Assembly: GCA_002737105.1 (NCBI GenBank)
Contig: NSHO01000033.1
Location: 1-14,078 of the forward strand
DNA from: Flavobacteriales bacterium
GTDB lineage: Bacteria > Bacteroidota > Bacteroidia > Flavobacteriales > Flavobacteriaceae
DNA: 14,078 bases
Direction: 5' to 3'
How positions within the stretch are numbered: position 1 is the first letter of the stretch; every line of letters begins with the position of its first letter. The translations under genes were made by a program, and so were the position numbers. Below the pieces are notes generated by a model. The model saw only the letters and a list, made by a program, of their open reading frames with translations, was not told the DNA's origin and made no database searches. This document shows positions 5,610-12,962 of this stretch, piece after piece.

Positions 5610-7078
5610 TTCAATTCTTTTTCTACTATAAGTTTACTGGCTATTTTTGCGCTAAACAGGCATAAAGGAATTCCTCCCCCAGGATGCACACTTCCGCCTA
5701 CAAGAAACAAATTTTTAATACTAGATGAAAAGTTAGCATGTCTTAAAAACGCAGCAAATTGATTATTACTAGAATTGCCGTAAAGTGATCCGCCGTAAGA
5801 CGAAGTTTGTTTTTCTATATCAACGGGACTTAACGTACTTTCTGAAATGATGTATTTTTCAATATCGGTTTCCAGCATAGCATTAATTTTAGCAATAACA
5901 TTTTTCCGAATTGCGGTTGCATAATCGATACTTTCGTTTTTATTGTGCGGCACATTCACCATTACAAACCAGTTTTCACAACCTTTTGGCGCATCAGTTT
6001 TGCAATATTTTGAAGTAATATTGATATAAATCGTAGGATCATCAGTTGGAAATTGTTTTGAAAATAAATTGTCAAATTCCTTTTTATAATCATCGCTAAA
6101 TAAAATATTATGCAATCCCAAGGCTGCAAATTCTTTATTTATTCCCCAATAAAAAACATAAGCGCTACTTGATTTTTCTTGTTGAATTAGTTTTTTTGGA
6201 GTATAAGATTTTGGCAGCAAATACTTATAAAGTACGTGTATATCTACATCACTTGCCACAATATCAAAAGGGTAACTTACCCCGTTACTTTTAATGGCGG
6301 ATATGCGGTTATTGGTTCCAACTTCTAAGGTTTCAACAGCAGCATTATATTTAATTTCTACATTAGCTTCTTCTGCAAGTTTGACTAAATGTGTTGTAAT
6401 TTGGTGCATGCCTTTTTTAGGCAAATACGCACCAAGATTAAACTCTAAATGCGAAATCATATTCATTAATGCAGGAGCTTTGTATGGATTTGAACCATTA
6501 TAAGTCGCAAATCGATTGAAAAGTTGTACTGTTTTTGGATTAGAAAATGTTTGCGAATTTTTTTGGTGCATTGTACTGAATAATCCCAAAAAAGGAGAAA
6601 ACAATATACCTTTTAAAGTTTTAAGATTAATAAAATTTTTCAGTTGATGAAGTGATTGTTTTAAAAATAAATCTTCGGTAGTTTTAAAATAAAAAGCGCT
6701 GCGCTTGATGTATTTTAAAATAGTTTCTTTTTTTTCATTTAGTTTCAGATGTATTTCCTCAGCAAATTCTTCCAAATTAGCAGACGCTTTTAGCTGCGTT
6801 CCATCCGAATAAAAATAATTGGTAATAACATCTAATTTCTGGTACTCAAATGAAAGGGCGCTTCCTTGTAAAGTAGTCAATTCATCAATTAAAGAAGGCA
6901 TTGTAAATAATGATGGACCTTTATCAAATCGGAATCCGTTAGTATTTAATTCACTCAATTTGCCACCAGGATAACTATTTTTTTCAAAAATTGTTACCTT
7001 AAACCCTTGATTGGCTAGTCGAATTGCTATTGCAAGACCACCAATTCCAGCTCCAATTACACCAACGGTTTTTGTCAT
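5606..7078 (-). CDS. crtD: CrtD-type carotenoid desaturase (1-hydroxycarotenoid 3,4-desaturase, CrtI family)
   Basis: A 490-residue FAD-dependent amine-oxidoreductase-like desaturase. The N-terminal dinucleotide fold reads VGVIGAGIGGLAIAIRLA (5-22), followed by VTIFEKN and PGGKL (38-42), then the block FRFDKGPSLFTMPSLIDEL. The C-terminus carries LFLVGGSVHPGGGIPLCLF (457-475), the carotenoid-desaturase signature. The PGGKL...GPSLFTMP wording fits the CrtD branch of Bacteroidota better than the phytoene desaturase branch, which usually reads GGRAR...GPSWYWMP. That and the overlapping cruF gene point to 3',4'-desaturation of 1'-hydroxylated carotenoids. A phytoene desaturase role cannot be excluded, but no crtB is adjacent. 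It is the first gene of the operon, so the promoter should lie between 7079 and 7205. Confidence 0.85.
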   Translation of the reverse strand: MTKTVGVIGAGIGGLAIAIRLANQGFKVTIFEKNSYPGGKLSELNTNGFRFDKGPSLFTMPSLIDELTTLQGSALSFEYQKLDVITNYFYSDGTQLKASANLEEFAEEIHLKLNEKKETILKYIKRSAFYFKTTEDLFLKQSLHQLKNFINLKTLKGILFSPFLGLFSTMHQKNSQTFSNPKTVQLFNRFATYNGSNPYKAPALMNMISHLEFNLGAYLPKKGMHQITTHLVKLAEEANVEIKYNAAVETLEVGTNNRISAIKSNGVSYPFDIVASDVDIHVLYKYLLPKSYTPKKLIQQEKSSSAYVFYWGINKEFAALGLHNILFSDDYKKEFDNLFSKQFPTDDPTIYINITSKYCKTDAPKGCENWFVMVNVPHNKNESIDYATAIRKNVIAKINAMLETDIEKYIISESTLSPVDIEKQTSSYGGSLYGNSSNNQFAAFLRHANFSSSIKNLFLVGGSVHPGGGIPLCLFSAKIASKLIVEKELK

Positions 7079-7204
7079 TATATTTTATTAATTACTCACG
7101 TAAAATTAATTTTTTATAGAGCGTTAAAAGTATAACAAAAGTTAAAAAAATCCTATAAATAAAAAAACAAATTACTAACCAAAAACTACAAATTTATGTT
7201 TATT
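7079..7204 (-). promoter_or_regulatory. Upstream region of the carotenoid operon
   Basis: An AT-rich stretch between the pnp terminator and crtD that should contain the operon promoter. One exact TAnnTTTG match (TAAATTTG, 7196-7189 on the minus strand) lies about 110 bp before the ATG but has no TTTG at the right distance upstream. TAACTTTTG at 7144-7136 is one base off the pattern. No clear operator palindrome stands out. The promoter is therefore unassigned. Confidence 0.3.
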
Positions 7205-7246
7205 TAAAGTTAAAAACCCCAATTCACATTATAAATTGGGGTTTTT
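7205..7246 (-). terminator. Intrinsic terminator of pnp
   Basis: A 13-bp perfect stem, AAAAACCCCAATT (7246-7234 on the minus strand) with AATTGGGGTTTTT (7224-7212), and a 9-base loop. The 3' arm ends in five T. It starts 20 bp after the pnp stop. The stem is A-rich on one side and T-rich on the other, so it could also work in the opposite direction, but there is no convergent gene here. Confidence 0.9.
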
Positions 7247-7266
7247 GGTAAACTATAAAAAATTAA

Positions 7267-9402
7267 TTATTCTTTTTTCTCTTCTCTTGGAGGTCTTGGT
7301 AAAAGTGCTTTTCTTGACACTTTTTCTTTTCTAGTTTTTGGGTCAAGACCAAGGTATTTGACTTGGAATATGTCGCCCATATTTACTACATCCGTAACGT
7401 TTTCAGTACGTTCCCAAGCCAATTCAGATACGTGTAATAAAACTTCGTTTCCTGGCGCATCAGTATATTCTACCACCGCACCAAAATCTAGCATTTTAAT
7501 TACTTTCACTTCATAAGCTTCTCCCATTTGTGGTTTGAAAATGATCGAATCAATTTTAGCCAATACTGCAGCAATTCCATCAGGATCAGTTCCAAGGATT
7601 TCAACTACACCTTGCTCATCAACTTCATTGATTACAATAGTACAACCCGTAGCTTTTTGTAATTCTTGAATTACTTTTCCGCCAGGTCCAATTAAAGCAC
7701 CAATGAAGTTACCAGGAATTGTTCTCATGATAATTTTTGGTGCATGAACTTTAACGTCAGCATTTGGTTTGTCTAATGTTTCCATTAATTTTCCTAAGAT
7801 ATGCAAACGACCATCACGAGCTTGAGCCAAAGCTTGCTCCATGATTTCATATTTCAATCCGTCAATTTTGATGTCCATTTGACAAGCTGTAATTCCTTCT
7901 GAAGTTCCCGTTACTTTGAAATCCATATCTCCTAAATGATCTTCATCACCTAAAATATCAGATAAAACCGCAAAACGTTCTCCGTCAGTAATCAATCCCA
8001 TTGCAATTCCAGAAACGGGACGAATCATTTGAATACCCGCATCCATTAATGATAATGTTCCCGCACAAACTGTAGCCATTGAAGACGAACCATTTGATTC
8101 TAATACTTCAGAAACTACACGGATCGTATAAGGACAATCAGCAGGAATCATGTTTTTTAAAGCTCTTTGCGCCAAGTTTCCGTGACCTACTTCTCTTCTT
8201 GAAGTTCCTCTCAACGGACGCGCTTCTCCTGTAGAAAATGGTGGGAAATTATAGTGTAAATAGAATTTTTCTTCTCCTTGCTCTGATGGCGAATCAATTT
8301 GGTTCGCTTCTCTAGAAGTTCCTAAAGTAGCTGTAGCCAAAGCTTGTGTTTCTCCACGTGTAAACAACGCCGATCCGTGAACCGATGGCAAATAATTTAC
8401 TTCACTCCAAATAGGACGAATTTCAGTAGTTTTTCTACCGTCCAAACGCGTACCTAAATCTAAAGTTACATTACGAACCGCTTCTTTATTAGTTTTGTAG
8501 AAGTATTTAGAAACTAAATCTCCGTTTTCTGCTAATTCTTCTTCAGTAAATAAAGCTTTAACTTCTTCTTTTACAGCATCAAATGCAGCTGAACGTTCGT
8601 GTTTAGCGGAACCTTTGCTAGCAATAGCATAAATTTTATCATAAGCCGCCGCTTTTACTTTAGCGTAAATAGCGTCATCCGTTTTTTCAGTTTCGTACGT
8701 ACGAACTTCTTTTTTTCCAAATGCTTGCGCCAATCTTTCTTGGGCAGCAATTTGTACTTTGATGTGTTCGTGAGCAAATTTAATGGCTTCCACCATTTCT
8801 GCTTCTGAAATTTCTTTCATTTCTCCTTCTACCATCGCAATAGAATCAGTAGAAGCACCAATCATCATATCAATATCTGATAATTCTAATTGTTCACGAG
8901 ATGGATTGATGATGAATTTACCATCAATTCTTCCCACTCTAGCTTCTGAAATCAACGTTTCAAAAGGAATGTCAGACAAAGCCAAAGCTGCCGAAGCGGC
9001 TAATCCTGCTAAAGCATCTGGCATTACATTTTCGTCATGAGACATTAATTGAATCATAACTTGCACTTCCGCATGGTAATCTGATGGGAAAAGTGGACGC
9101 AATACACGGTCAACTAAACGCATCGTTAACACTTCGTTATCACTTGGACGTGCTTCTCTTTTAAAGAAACCACCAGGAAAACGACCTGCTGCTGCAAATT
9201 TTTCACGGTAATCTACCGTCAAAGGTAAAAAGTCAATGCCTGGGCTTGCTTTTCTTGAAGAAACAACTGTACCTAAAATAACAGTATTTCCAATTCTTAC
9301 TACTACAGATCCGTCTGCTTGTTTAGCTAAACGACCTGTCTCGATTGTGATGCTTCTGCCATCACCTAAATCGATTTTTTCTACAAATAATTGTGGAATC
9401 AT
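7267..9402 (-). CDS. pnp: Polyribonucleotide nucleotidyltransferase (PNPase)
   Basis: Phosphorolytic 3'-to-5' exoribonuclease of mRNA decay, a trimer in the cytoplasm. The layout is complete: first RNase PH-like domain (from [14 protein letters not shown]), helical linker around residues 210-300, and second, catalytic RNase PH domain containing [25 protein letters not shown] and [13 protein letters not shown]. The KH domain follows, with [15 protein letters not shown], and the S1 domain has GAVVEYTD and [15 protein letters not shown]. The ATG at 9402 (protein starting [13 protein letters not shown], 711 residues) is preferred over an in-frame ATG at 9429, because the family begins here and the nine extra residues have no counterpart. 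It is downstream of rpsO, the usual arrangement, but an intrinsic terminator and a structured leader lie between them. Confidence 0.96.
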   Translation of the reverse strand: MIPQLFVEKIDLGDGRSITIETGRLAKQADGSVVVRIGNTVILGTVVSSRKASPGIDFLPLTVDYREKFAAAGRFPGGFFKREARPSDNEVLTMRLVDRVLRPLFPSDYHAEVQVMIQLMSHDENVMPDALAGLAASAALALSDIPFETLISEARVGRIDGKFIINPSREQLELSDIDMMIGASTDSIAMVEGEMKEISEAEMVEAIKFAHEHIKVQIAAQERLAQAFGKKEVRTYETEKTDDAIYAKVKAAAYDKIYAIASKGSAKHERSAAFDAVKEEVKALFTEEELAENGDLVSKYFYKTNKEAVRNVTLDLGTRLDGRKTTEIRPIWSEVNYLPSVHGSALFTRGETQALATATLGTSREANQIDSPSEQGEEKFYLHYNFPPFSTGEARPLRGTSRREVGHGNLAQRALKNMIPADCPYTIRVVSEVLESNGSSSMATVCAGTLSLMDAGIQMIRPVSGIAMGLITDGERFAVLSDILGDEDHLGDMDFKVTGTSEGITACQMDIKIDGLKYEIMEQALAQARDGRLHILGKLMETLDKPNADVKVHAPKIIMRTIPGNFIGALIGPGGKVIQELQKATGCTIVINEVDEQGVVEILGTDPDGIAAVLAKIDSIIFKPQMGEAYEVKVIKMLDFGAVVEYTDAPGNEVLLHVSELAWERTENVTDVVNMGDIFQVKYLGLDPKTRKEKVSRKALLPRPPREEKKE

Positions 9403-9430
9403 AAATTTAATTCTCAAAAGGTTATACAAA

Positions 9431-9480
9431 GGGTTAGTTGTGTTGTTGTTGTTGTAAGTTGTTGTAGTTGTGTCTAACCC
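9431..9480 (-). promoter_or_regulatory. pnp leader hairpin with CAA-rich loop
   Basis: In the pnp leader, GGGTTAG (9480-9474 on the minus strand) pairs with CTAACCC (9437-9431). The enclosed 36 bases are almost G-free and made largely of CAA/ACAAC repeats, so they should stay single-stranded. The hairpin ends 28 bp before the preferred pnp ATG. In Escherichia coli a pnp leader hairpin is the site of RNase III cleavage and PNPase self-control; whether this one is analogous is inference, and its sequence is unrelated as far as can be seen. Confidence 0.55.
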
Positions 9481-9490
9481 AATGAAAAAC

Positions 9491-9519
9491 CAAACTTTTC
9501 TGCGTTGCTTATAAACAAA
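9491..9519 (-). promoter_or_regulatory. Weak candidate pnp promoter
   Basis: On the minus strand a TTTG (9519-9516), which is part of the T-tract of the rpsO terminator, is followed 17 bases later by AAAGTTTG (9498-9491). That is one mismatch from TAnnTTTG and two bases short of the usual 19-base spacing. Transcription would start near 9484, just before the leader hairpin. A plausible but imperfect match. Confidence 0.3.
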
Positions 9520-9540
9520 AAGGGGCGCAAAGCCCCTTTA
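9515..9540 (-). terminator. Intrinsic terminator of rpsO
   Basis: AAAGGGGC (9539-9532 on the minus strand) pairs with GCCCCTTT (9526-9519) around a 5-base loop, followed by further T. It begins 6 bp after the rpsO stop. It should stop part of the transcription before pnp, letting the two genes be made at different levels. Confidence 0.88.
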
Positions 9541-9545
9541 GTGTA

Positions 9546-9815
9546 TTATTTTCTAATTCCTAATTCTTTAATTATTTCACGGTATCTTAAGATATCTTTC
9601 TTTTTTAAGTAATCTAAAAGACTTCTTCTTTTACCTACTAAAAGCACCAGCGATCTTTCTGTGTTGTAATCGTGACGATTTTTTTTCAAGTGTTCTGTTA
9701 AGTGCGAAATTCTAAATGTGAATAATGCAATTTGTCCTTCAGCAGAACCTGTGTTTTCAGCTTTTCCTCCGTGTTTAGCGAAGATGTCAGCTTTTGTTTC
9801 TTTAGTCAAATACAT
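9546..9815 (-). CDS. rpsO: Small-subunit ribosomal protein S15 (uS15)
   Basis: An 89-residue protein of the full S15 length that binds 16S rRNA early in 30S assembly. The conserved block GSAEGQIALFTFRISHLTEHLK (starting at residue 23) and HDYNTERSLVLLVGKRRSLL, containing the rRNA-contact residues, are intact. The C-terminus DYLKKKDILRYREII completes the fold. It is transcribed from a good match to the Bacteroidota promoter just upstream and ends in a strong terminator before pnp. In several bacteria S15 represses its own mRNA through leader structure; a small hairpin is present in the leader here. Confidence 0.97.
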   Translation of the reverse strand: MYLTKETKADIFAKHGGKAENTGSAEGQIALFTFRISHLTEHLKKNRHDYNTERSLVLLVGKRRSLLDYLKKKDILRYREIIKELGIRK

Positions 9816-9845
9816 GCTAATATTATTTAAATGATTATTATGTAG

Positions 9846-9862
9846 ATTGAGTTTATCTCAAT
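9846..9862 (-). promoter_or_regulatory. Hairpin at the predicted 5' end of rpsO mRNA
   Basis: ATTGAG (9862-9857 on the minus strand) pairs with CTCAAT (9851-9846) around a 5-base loop. It starts within about one base of the transcription start predicted from the promoter. It could protect the 5' end or contribute to control of rpsO by S15; there is no direct evidence for either. Confidence 0.45.
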
Positions 9863-9900
9863 ACGGGTGCAAATTTACAAATTAATTTTGAAGTTGCAAC
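9863..9900 (-). promoter_or_regulatory. Predicted rpsO promoter
   Basis: The minus strand carries TAAATTTG (9877-9870), an exact TAnnTTTG -7 element. GTTG (9900-9897), one mismatch from TTTG, lies exactly 19 bases upstream. A start about 7 bases past the -7 element gives a leader of roughly 48 bases. A 12-bp perfect palindrome, AAGTTGCAACTT (9891-9902), covers the -33 element. Confidence 0.6.
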
Positions 9901-9912
9901 TTTTAGCTCTTT

Positions 9913-11205
9913 TTATTTTAACCACAAATTTCTAAACATTTTCTTTTTGTCATAATCGGCCGCTTGTTTCTCAATGTTGAAGTAACGATGTCCTCTTGGA
10001 TCATTGCCAACTCCAGCCAAATACGCCCAATTTCCCCAATTGCTACAAACGTCGTAATCGATTAATTCTTGTTCAAAATACGCTGCGCCAAATCGCCAAT
10101 CCATGTTGAGTTCATTGCAAAAATAACTTGCAACATTTTGCCTACCACGATTACTCATAAATCCGGTTTGTTGTAATTCGAGCATATTGGCATTAATAAA
10201 ATCAGAAGCTGTTGCGCCATTCATCCATTGCGAAAGCAGCTTTTCATTCAAGGATTTCGAATTCACTTTTTCGGTTTTTATGCCTTCATACAAGAAAAAT
10301 TTCGTTTGGTGTTTTTTAAACATAAATCGGAAAAAGTCCCTCCAAAGTAATTCAAAAACCAACCAATAAGTGGAATCATTTGCACCAAATTGCTTCTCGT
10401 ATTTTTTAATTTCTGCATAAATAAATCGCGATGAAATACAACCCATTGCTAACCAAGCAGAAAATTTTGATGAGTAATCAGCGCCCACCATTCCGTTTCT
10501 AGTTTCTTTGTACGATGACAAGCATTGCGTATCGTAAAAATAATGATGCAATCGTTGTAAAGCTTCCGTTTCGCCGCCTTTAAATTGTATCACTGCTCGA
10601 GAATCGATTGTAGTTTTGGCTAAGCCTAAATCTTCTAAAGTTGGTAATTGCAAAGCTGAAATTTTAGGCGAATTAATTTTCGTTGGTGCATCAAAAGCTG
10701 CTCTTATTTCGGAATCTTTTTCTGTTTTTTTTCTGAAATTAGAAAACACATCAGGAATGTCTTTGATAGAAAAAGGTAGATCTTCGGCATGGTATAAAGT
10801 ACTTGTGCTAATTTTTTCTAATTCGCAACGCACTTTAAATAATTCATCTTGCACCTTTTTCTCCGTTTGTTTTTCTTCAAAAGCTACTTCTCGTTTGACA
10901 AATACTTTTTGTGCTTTAAATTGATTTACAATTTTAGGGATTTCTATTTTAGGCTTTCCTCTTAAAATAAGCAATCCCGAACCCAAAGTTCTTAACCTTG
11001 CGTCTAAATCTTGAAGCGATTCCAATAAAAATTGTGCTCTAAAACTGCCTGTTTTTTTAAGTCCGTAGGAAGTGGTTTCAAAATGGGAATCGTCAAAACA
11101 ATACACGGGAATTACATTCTCGCTTATGGCTATTGCTTTCACAAGGGTTTCGTTGTCTTCTATTCGTAAGTCGGTTTTAAACCAAACTATTGCTGTTTTT
11201 ATCAT
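9913..11205 (-). CDS. DASH-family cryptochrome (CRY-DASH)
   Basis: A 430-residue flavoprotein of the photolyase/cryptochrome superfamily. The N-terminal antenna domain opens TAIVWFKTDLRIEDNETL (4-21). The FAD-binding domain begins near GGETEALQRLHHYF (210-223) and has the DASH-type blocks SYKETRNGMVGADYSSKFSAW (231-251, read in part), ELLWRDFFR (285-293), TGFMSNRGRQNVASY (347-361), and the C-terminal ending GVGNDPRGHRYFNIEKQA (398-415). DASH proteins repair cyclobutane pyrimidine dimers, chiefly in single-stranded or looped DNA, and may also signal. It lacks a long C-terminal extension. The ATG overlaps the stop of the FeS photolyase gene by four bases. No terminator is visible after it, so transcription may run on into rpsO. 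Confidence 0.93.
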   Translation of the reverse strand: MIKTAIVWFKTDLRIEDNETLVKAIAISENVIPVYCFDDSHFETTSYGLKKTGSFRAQFLLESLQDLDARLRTLGSGLLILRGKPKIEIPKIVNQFKAQKVFVKREVAFEEKQTEKKVQDELFKVRCELEKISTSTLYHAEDLPFSIKDIPDVFSNFRKKTEKDSEIRAAFDAPTKINSPKISALQLPTLEDLGLAKTTIDSRAVIQFKGGETEALQRLHHYFYDTQCLSSYKETRNGMVGADYSSKFSAWLAMGCISSRFIYAEIKKYEKQFGANDSTYWLVFELLWRDFFRFMFKKHQTKFFLYEGIKTEKVNSKSLNEKLLSQWMNGATASDFINANMLELQQTGFMSNRGRQNVASYFCNELNMDWRFGAAYFEQELIDYDVCSNWGNWAYLAGVGNDPRGHRYFNIEKQAADYDKKKMFRNLWLK

Positions 11206-12737
11206 AACTCATTGATGTTTTTCAAATAATAATCCGCTTGCTCTAACAAGGCAACTTTATCATCAGGTTTCATTTTTCGCCACACATTATACATCATTCC
11301 AATGCGGGGATTTTTACCTAATTTGTCTTCGTTTTTATCATAAAAATTCCAATACAAACTATTGAACGGACAGGCTTTTTCACCCGTTTTTATTGCTTTT
11401 TTATAATAGCAGCTTCCGCAATAATGACTCATTTTATCAATATATGTTGCTGAACTTACATAGGGTTTGGTTCCTACAATACCGCCATCGGCAAACTGAC
11501 TCATGCCGCGTGTATTGGTAATTTCTACCCATTCAATTGCGTCAATGTAAATACCTAAATACCACGCATCGACTTCGTCAGGATGAATTCCAGCTAAAAG
11601 GGCAAAATTCCCAGTAATCATTAATCGCTGGATATGGTGTGCGTAAGCATAATTTAAGGATTGATTAATCGCATCTTTCAAACAATTCATTTTTGTTTTG
11701 CCTGTCCAAAACCATTCTGGAAGTTGGTTTTCGTTATTGAAATAATTCATCGTAGCATATTCTGGCATTTTGTTCCAATAAATTCCACGCATGTATTCGC
11801 GCCAGCCAATAATTTGGCGCACAAATCCTTCCAACTGATTGTAAGCGATTTCTTCAGGGCGATTTCCCCATTCTGTAATGGCTCGTTGGATCACTTCCAA
11901 AGGTGAAATTAATTTTATATTCATCGAAAATGAAATTCGGGCATGATATAACGACCACTCGTTTGGTGTCATGGCATCTTGATAACTTCCAAAAAGTGCC
12001 AAACATTCGGTTACAAAAAAATCGAGTAATTCTAACGATTGTGCTCTGTTGATGGGCCACACAAAATTTTCAGCATCAATAGTTCCGATGGTTTTGATGT
12101 CTGTTTTTTTAATTTCAGAGAAAATTTCAGTAACATTATTATTGAAAACCAAAGGCGGTGTTGGTTTGTGGTCTTTTGGCAATTTTTTTCTGTTTTCGCC
12201 GTCATAATTCCATTTTCCGGTCAAAGGTTTATCGCCTTCCATCAAAATATGGTGCTTTTTGCGCATCATGTGGTAAAAACTTTCCATCAAAAAGGTTTTT
12301 TTACCTTCAAAAAAATCACCTAATTCGTTTCTAGAACTCATAAAATGTTCCGAATCGCAGACTGAAGTTGGTATAGATAGCGATTGGCACAAATTTTTCA
12401 GCTGTTCATCCAAACGGTATTCGTCAGGAAATTGGTATTCAAAATGGGTGAACTGCTCTTTTTCAACTAAAAAGCGAATGTTTTTTTCAAACGATTGTAA
12501 ATTCGAAGCATCATTCAAATGCAGATAGATTACTTGGTGTTTTTTTGATTCTAATTCAGAGGCAAATTGTTGCATTGCAGAGAAAAAACCAACCACTTTT
12601 TGAATATGATGTTGGGTATAATCGGTTTCTGTGCGAATTTCCATCAAAACATAAGTCACGGAATTATTCACATCTTGAAACCAAGAATGATTGCTGTTTA
12701 ATTGATCTCCGAGAAGTAATCGTAACGTTTTTGACAT
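11202..12737 (-). CDS. Prokaryotic FeS-type photolyase/cryptochrome (PhrB/CryB-like, likely (6-4) photolyase)
   Basis: A 511-residue member of the deoxyribodipyrimidine photolyase-related family (FeS-BCP or CryPro). It starts LRLLLGDQLN, the family's antenna-domain opening. Four cysteines at 352, 440, 443 and 456 (in MNCLKDA, YCGSCYYKK and KACPFN) match the pattern of the four [4Fe-4S] ligands known in Agrobacterium PhrB, at nearly identical numbering. The block YAHHIQRLMITGNFALL (365-381) contains the histidine pair His367/His368 at the lesion-binding site. Members use FAD, an iron-sulfur cluster and a ribolumazine antenna and repair (6-4) photoproducts, though some act as photoreceptors. 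The gene follows the DUF2256 gene by 86 bp and overlaps the DASH gene. Confidence 0.93.
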   Translation of the reverse strand: MSKTLRLLLGDQLNSNHSWFQDVNNSVTYVLMEIRTETDYTQHHIQKVVGFFSAMQQFASELESKKHQVIYLHLNDASNLQSFEKNIRFLVEKEQFTHFEYQFPDEYRLDEQLKNLCQSLSIPTSVCDSEHFMSSRNELGDFFEGKKTFLMESFYHMMRKKHHILMEGDKPLTGKWNYDGENRKKLPKDHKPTPPLVFNNNVTEIFSEIKKTDIKTIGTIDAENFVWPINRAQSLELLDFFVTECLALFGSYQDAMTPNEWSLYHARISFSMNIKLISPLEVIQRAITEWGNRPEEIAYNQLEGFVRQIIGWREYMRGIYWNKMPEYATMNYFNNENQLPEWFWTGKTKMNCLKDAINQSLNYAYAHHIQRLMITGNFALLAGIHPDEVDAWYLGIYIDAIEWVEITNTRGMSQFADGGIVGTKPYVSSATYIDKMSHYCGSCYYKKAIKTGEKACPFNSLYWNFYDKNEDKLGKNPRIGMMYNVWRKMKPDDKVALLEQADYYLKNINEL

Positions 12738-12744
12738 TTTTTTT

Positions 12745-12811
12745 ATTTAAAGATTAAAGGATTTAAAAATTTAAAGATTTTATATGATTTTGATTTTTTC
12801 AATCTTTAAAT
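12745..12811. repeat. ATTTAAAGATT direct and inverted repeats upstream of the FeS photolyase gene
   Basis: ATTTAAAGATT occurs at 12745-12755 and 12769-12779, and its exact reverse complement AATCTTTAAAT at 12801-12811. Either left copy can form an 11-bp hairpin with the right one (loop 21 bases for the nearer pair). It occupies most of the only sizeable gap in the photolyase operon, just before the FeS photolyase ATG. The stem is almost all A-T and lacks a clean T-tract on the minus strand, so it is not a convincing terminator. It may attenuate or process the transcript, or be a drifting intergenic repeat. Confidence 0.75.
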
Positions 12812-12823
12812 CATTCCATTTTT

Positions 12824-12961
12824 TTATCTTTCATTCCTACATCTATCACTACAATATTTTACTTCGTCCCAAACCTTCTCCCATTTTTTGCGCCAAGTGA
12901 ATGGTTTTTGGCAAACCATACAAATTTTTGTTGGTAGGTTTTGTTTTTTTACGCCTTTCAT
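12824..12961 (-). CDS. DUF2256 small zinc-binding protein
   Basis: A 45-residue protein, easily missed because of its size. Four cysteines form CxxC (Cys14, Cys17) and CxxxC (Cys37, Cys41), framing the highly conserved core [20 protein letters not shown] (19-38) that defines DUF2256. The paired cysteines suggest a small zinc finger. Its function is unknown; family members are recurrently found beside photolyase and cryptochrome genes, as here. The ATG lies one base after the stop of the DUF2071 gene, implying translational coupling. The positively charged, tryptophan-rich core would suit nucleic-acid or partner-protein binding, but that is inference. Confidence 0.93.
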   Translation of the reverse strand: MKGVKKQNLPTKICMVCQKPFTWRKKWEKVWDEVKYCSDRCRNER

Positions 12962-12962
12962 A

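Noticed and set aside
5606..7078. Calling the desaturase a phytoene desaturase (CrtI)
   Set aside because: There is no adjacent crtB, the motif wording is of the CrtD branch, and it overlaps a cruF gene. CrtI remains a less likely alternative.
7189..7196. TAAATTTG as the carotenoid operon promoter
   Set aside because: The -7 match is exact, but no TTTG-like element lies near 19 bases upstream, and such 8-mers are common in AT-rich DNA.
7267..9402. Several open frames on the opposite strand within pnp, rpoD and the photolyase genes
   Set aside because: They overlap well-identified genes, show no family signatures and have compositions expected of antisense shadows.
9403..9429. Longer pnp start giving nine extra N-terminal residues
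   Set aside because: The extra residues (MYNLLRIKF) have no counterpart in the family and would place the start directly against the leader hairpin; the ATG at 9402 gives the standard N-terminus.
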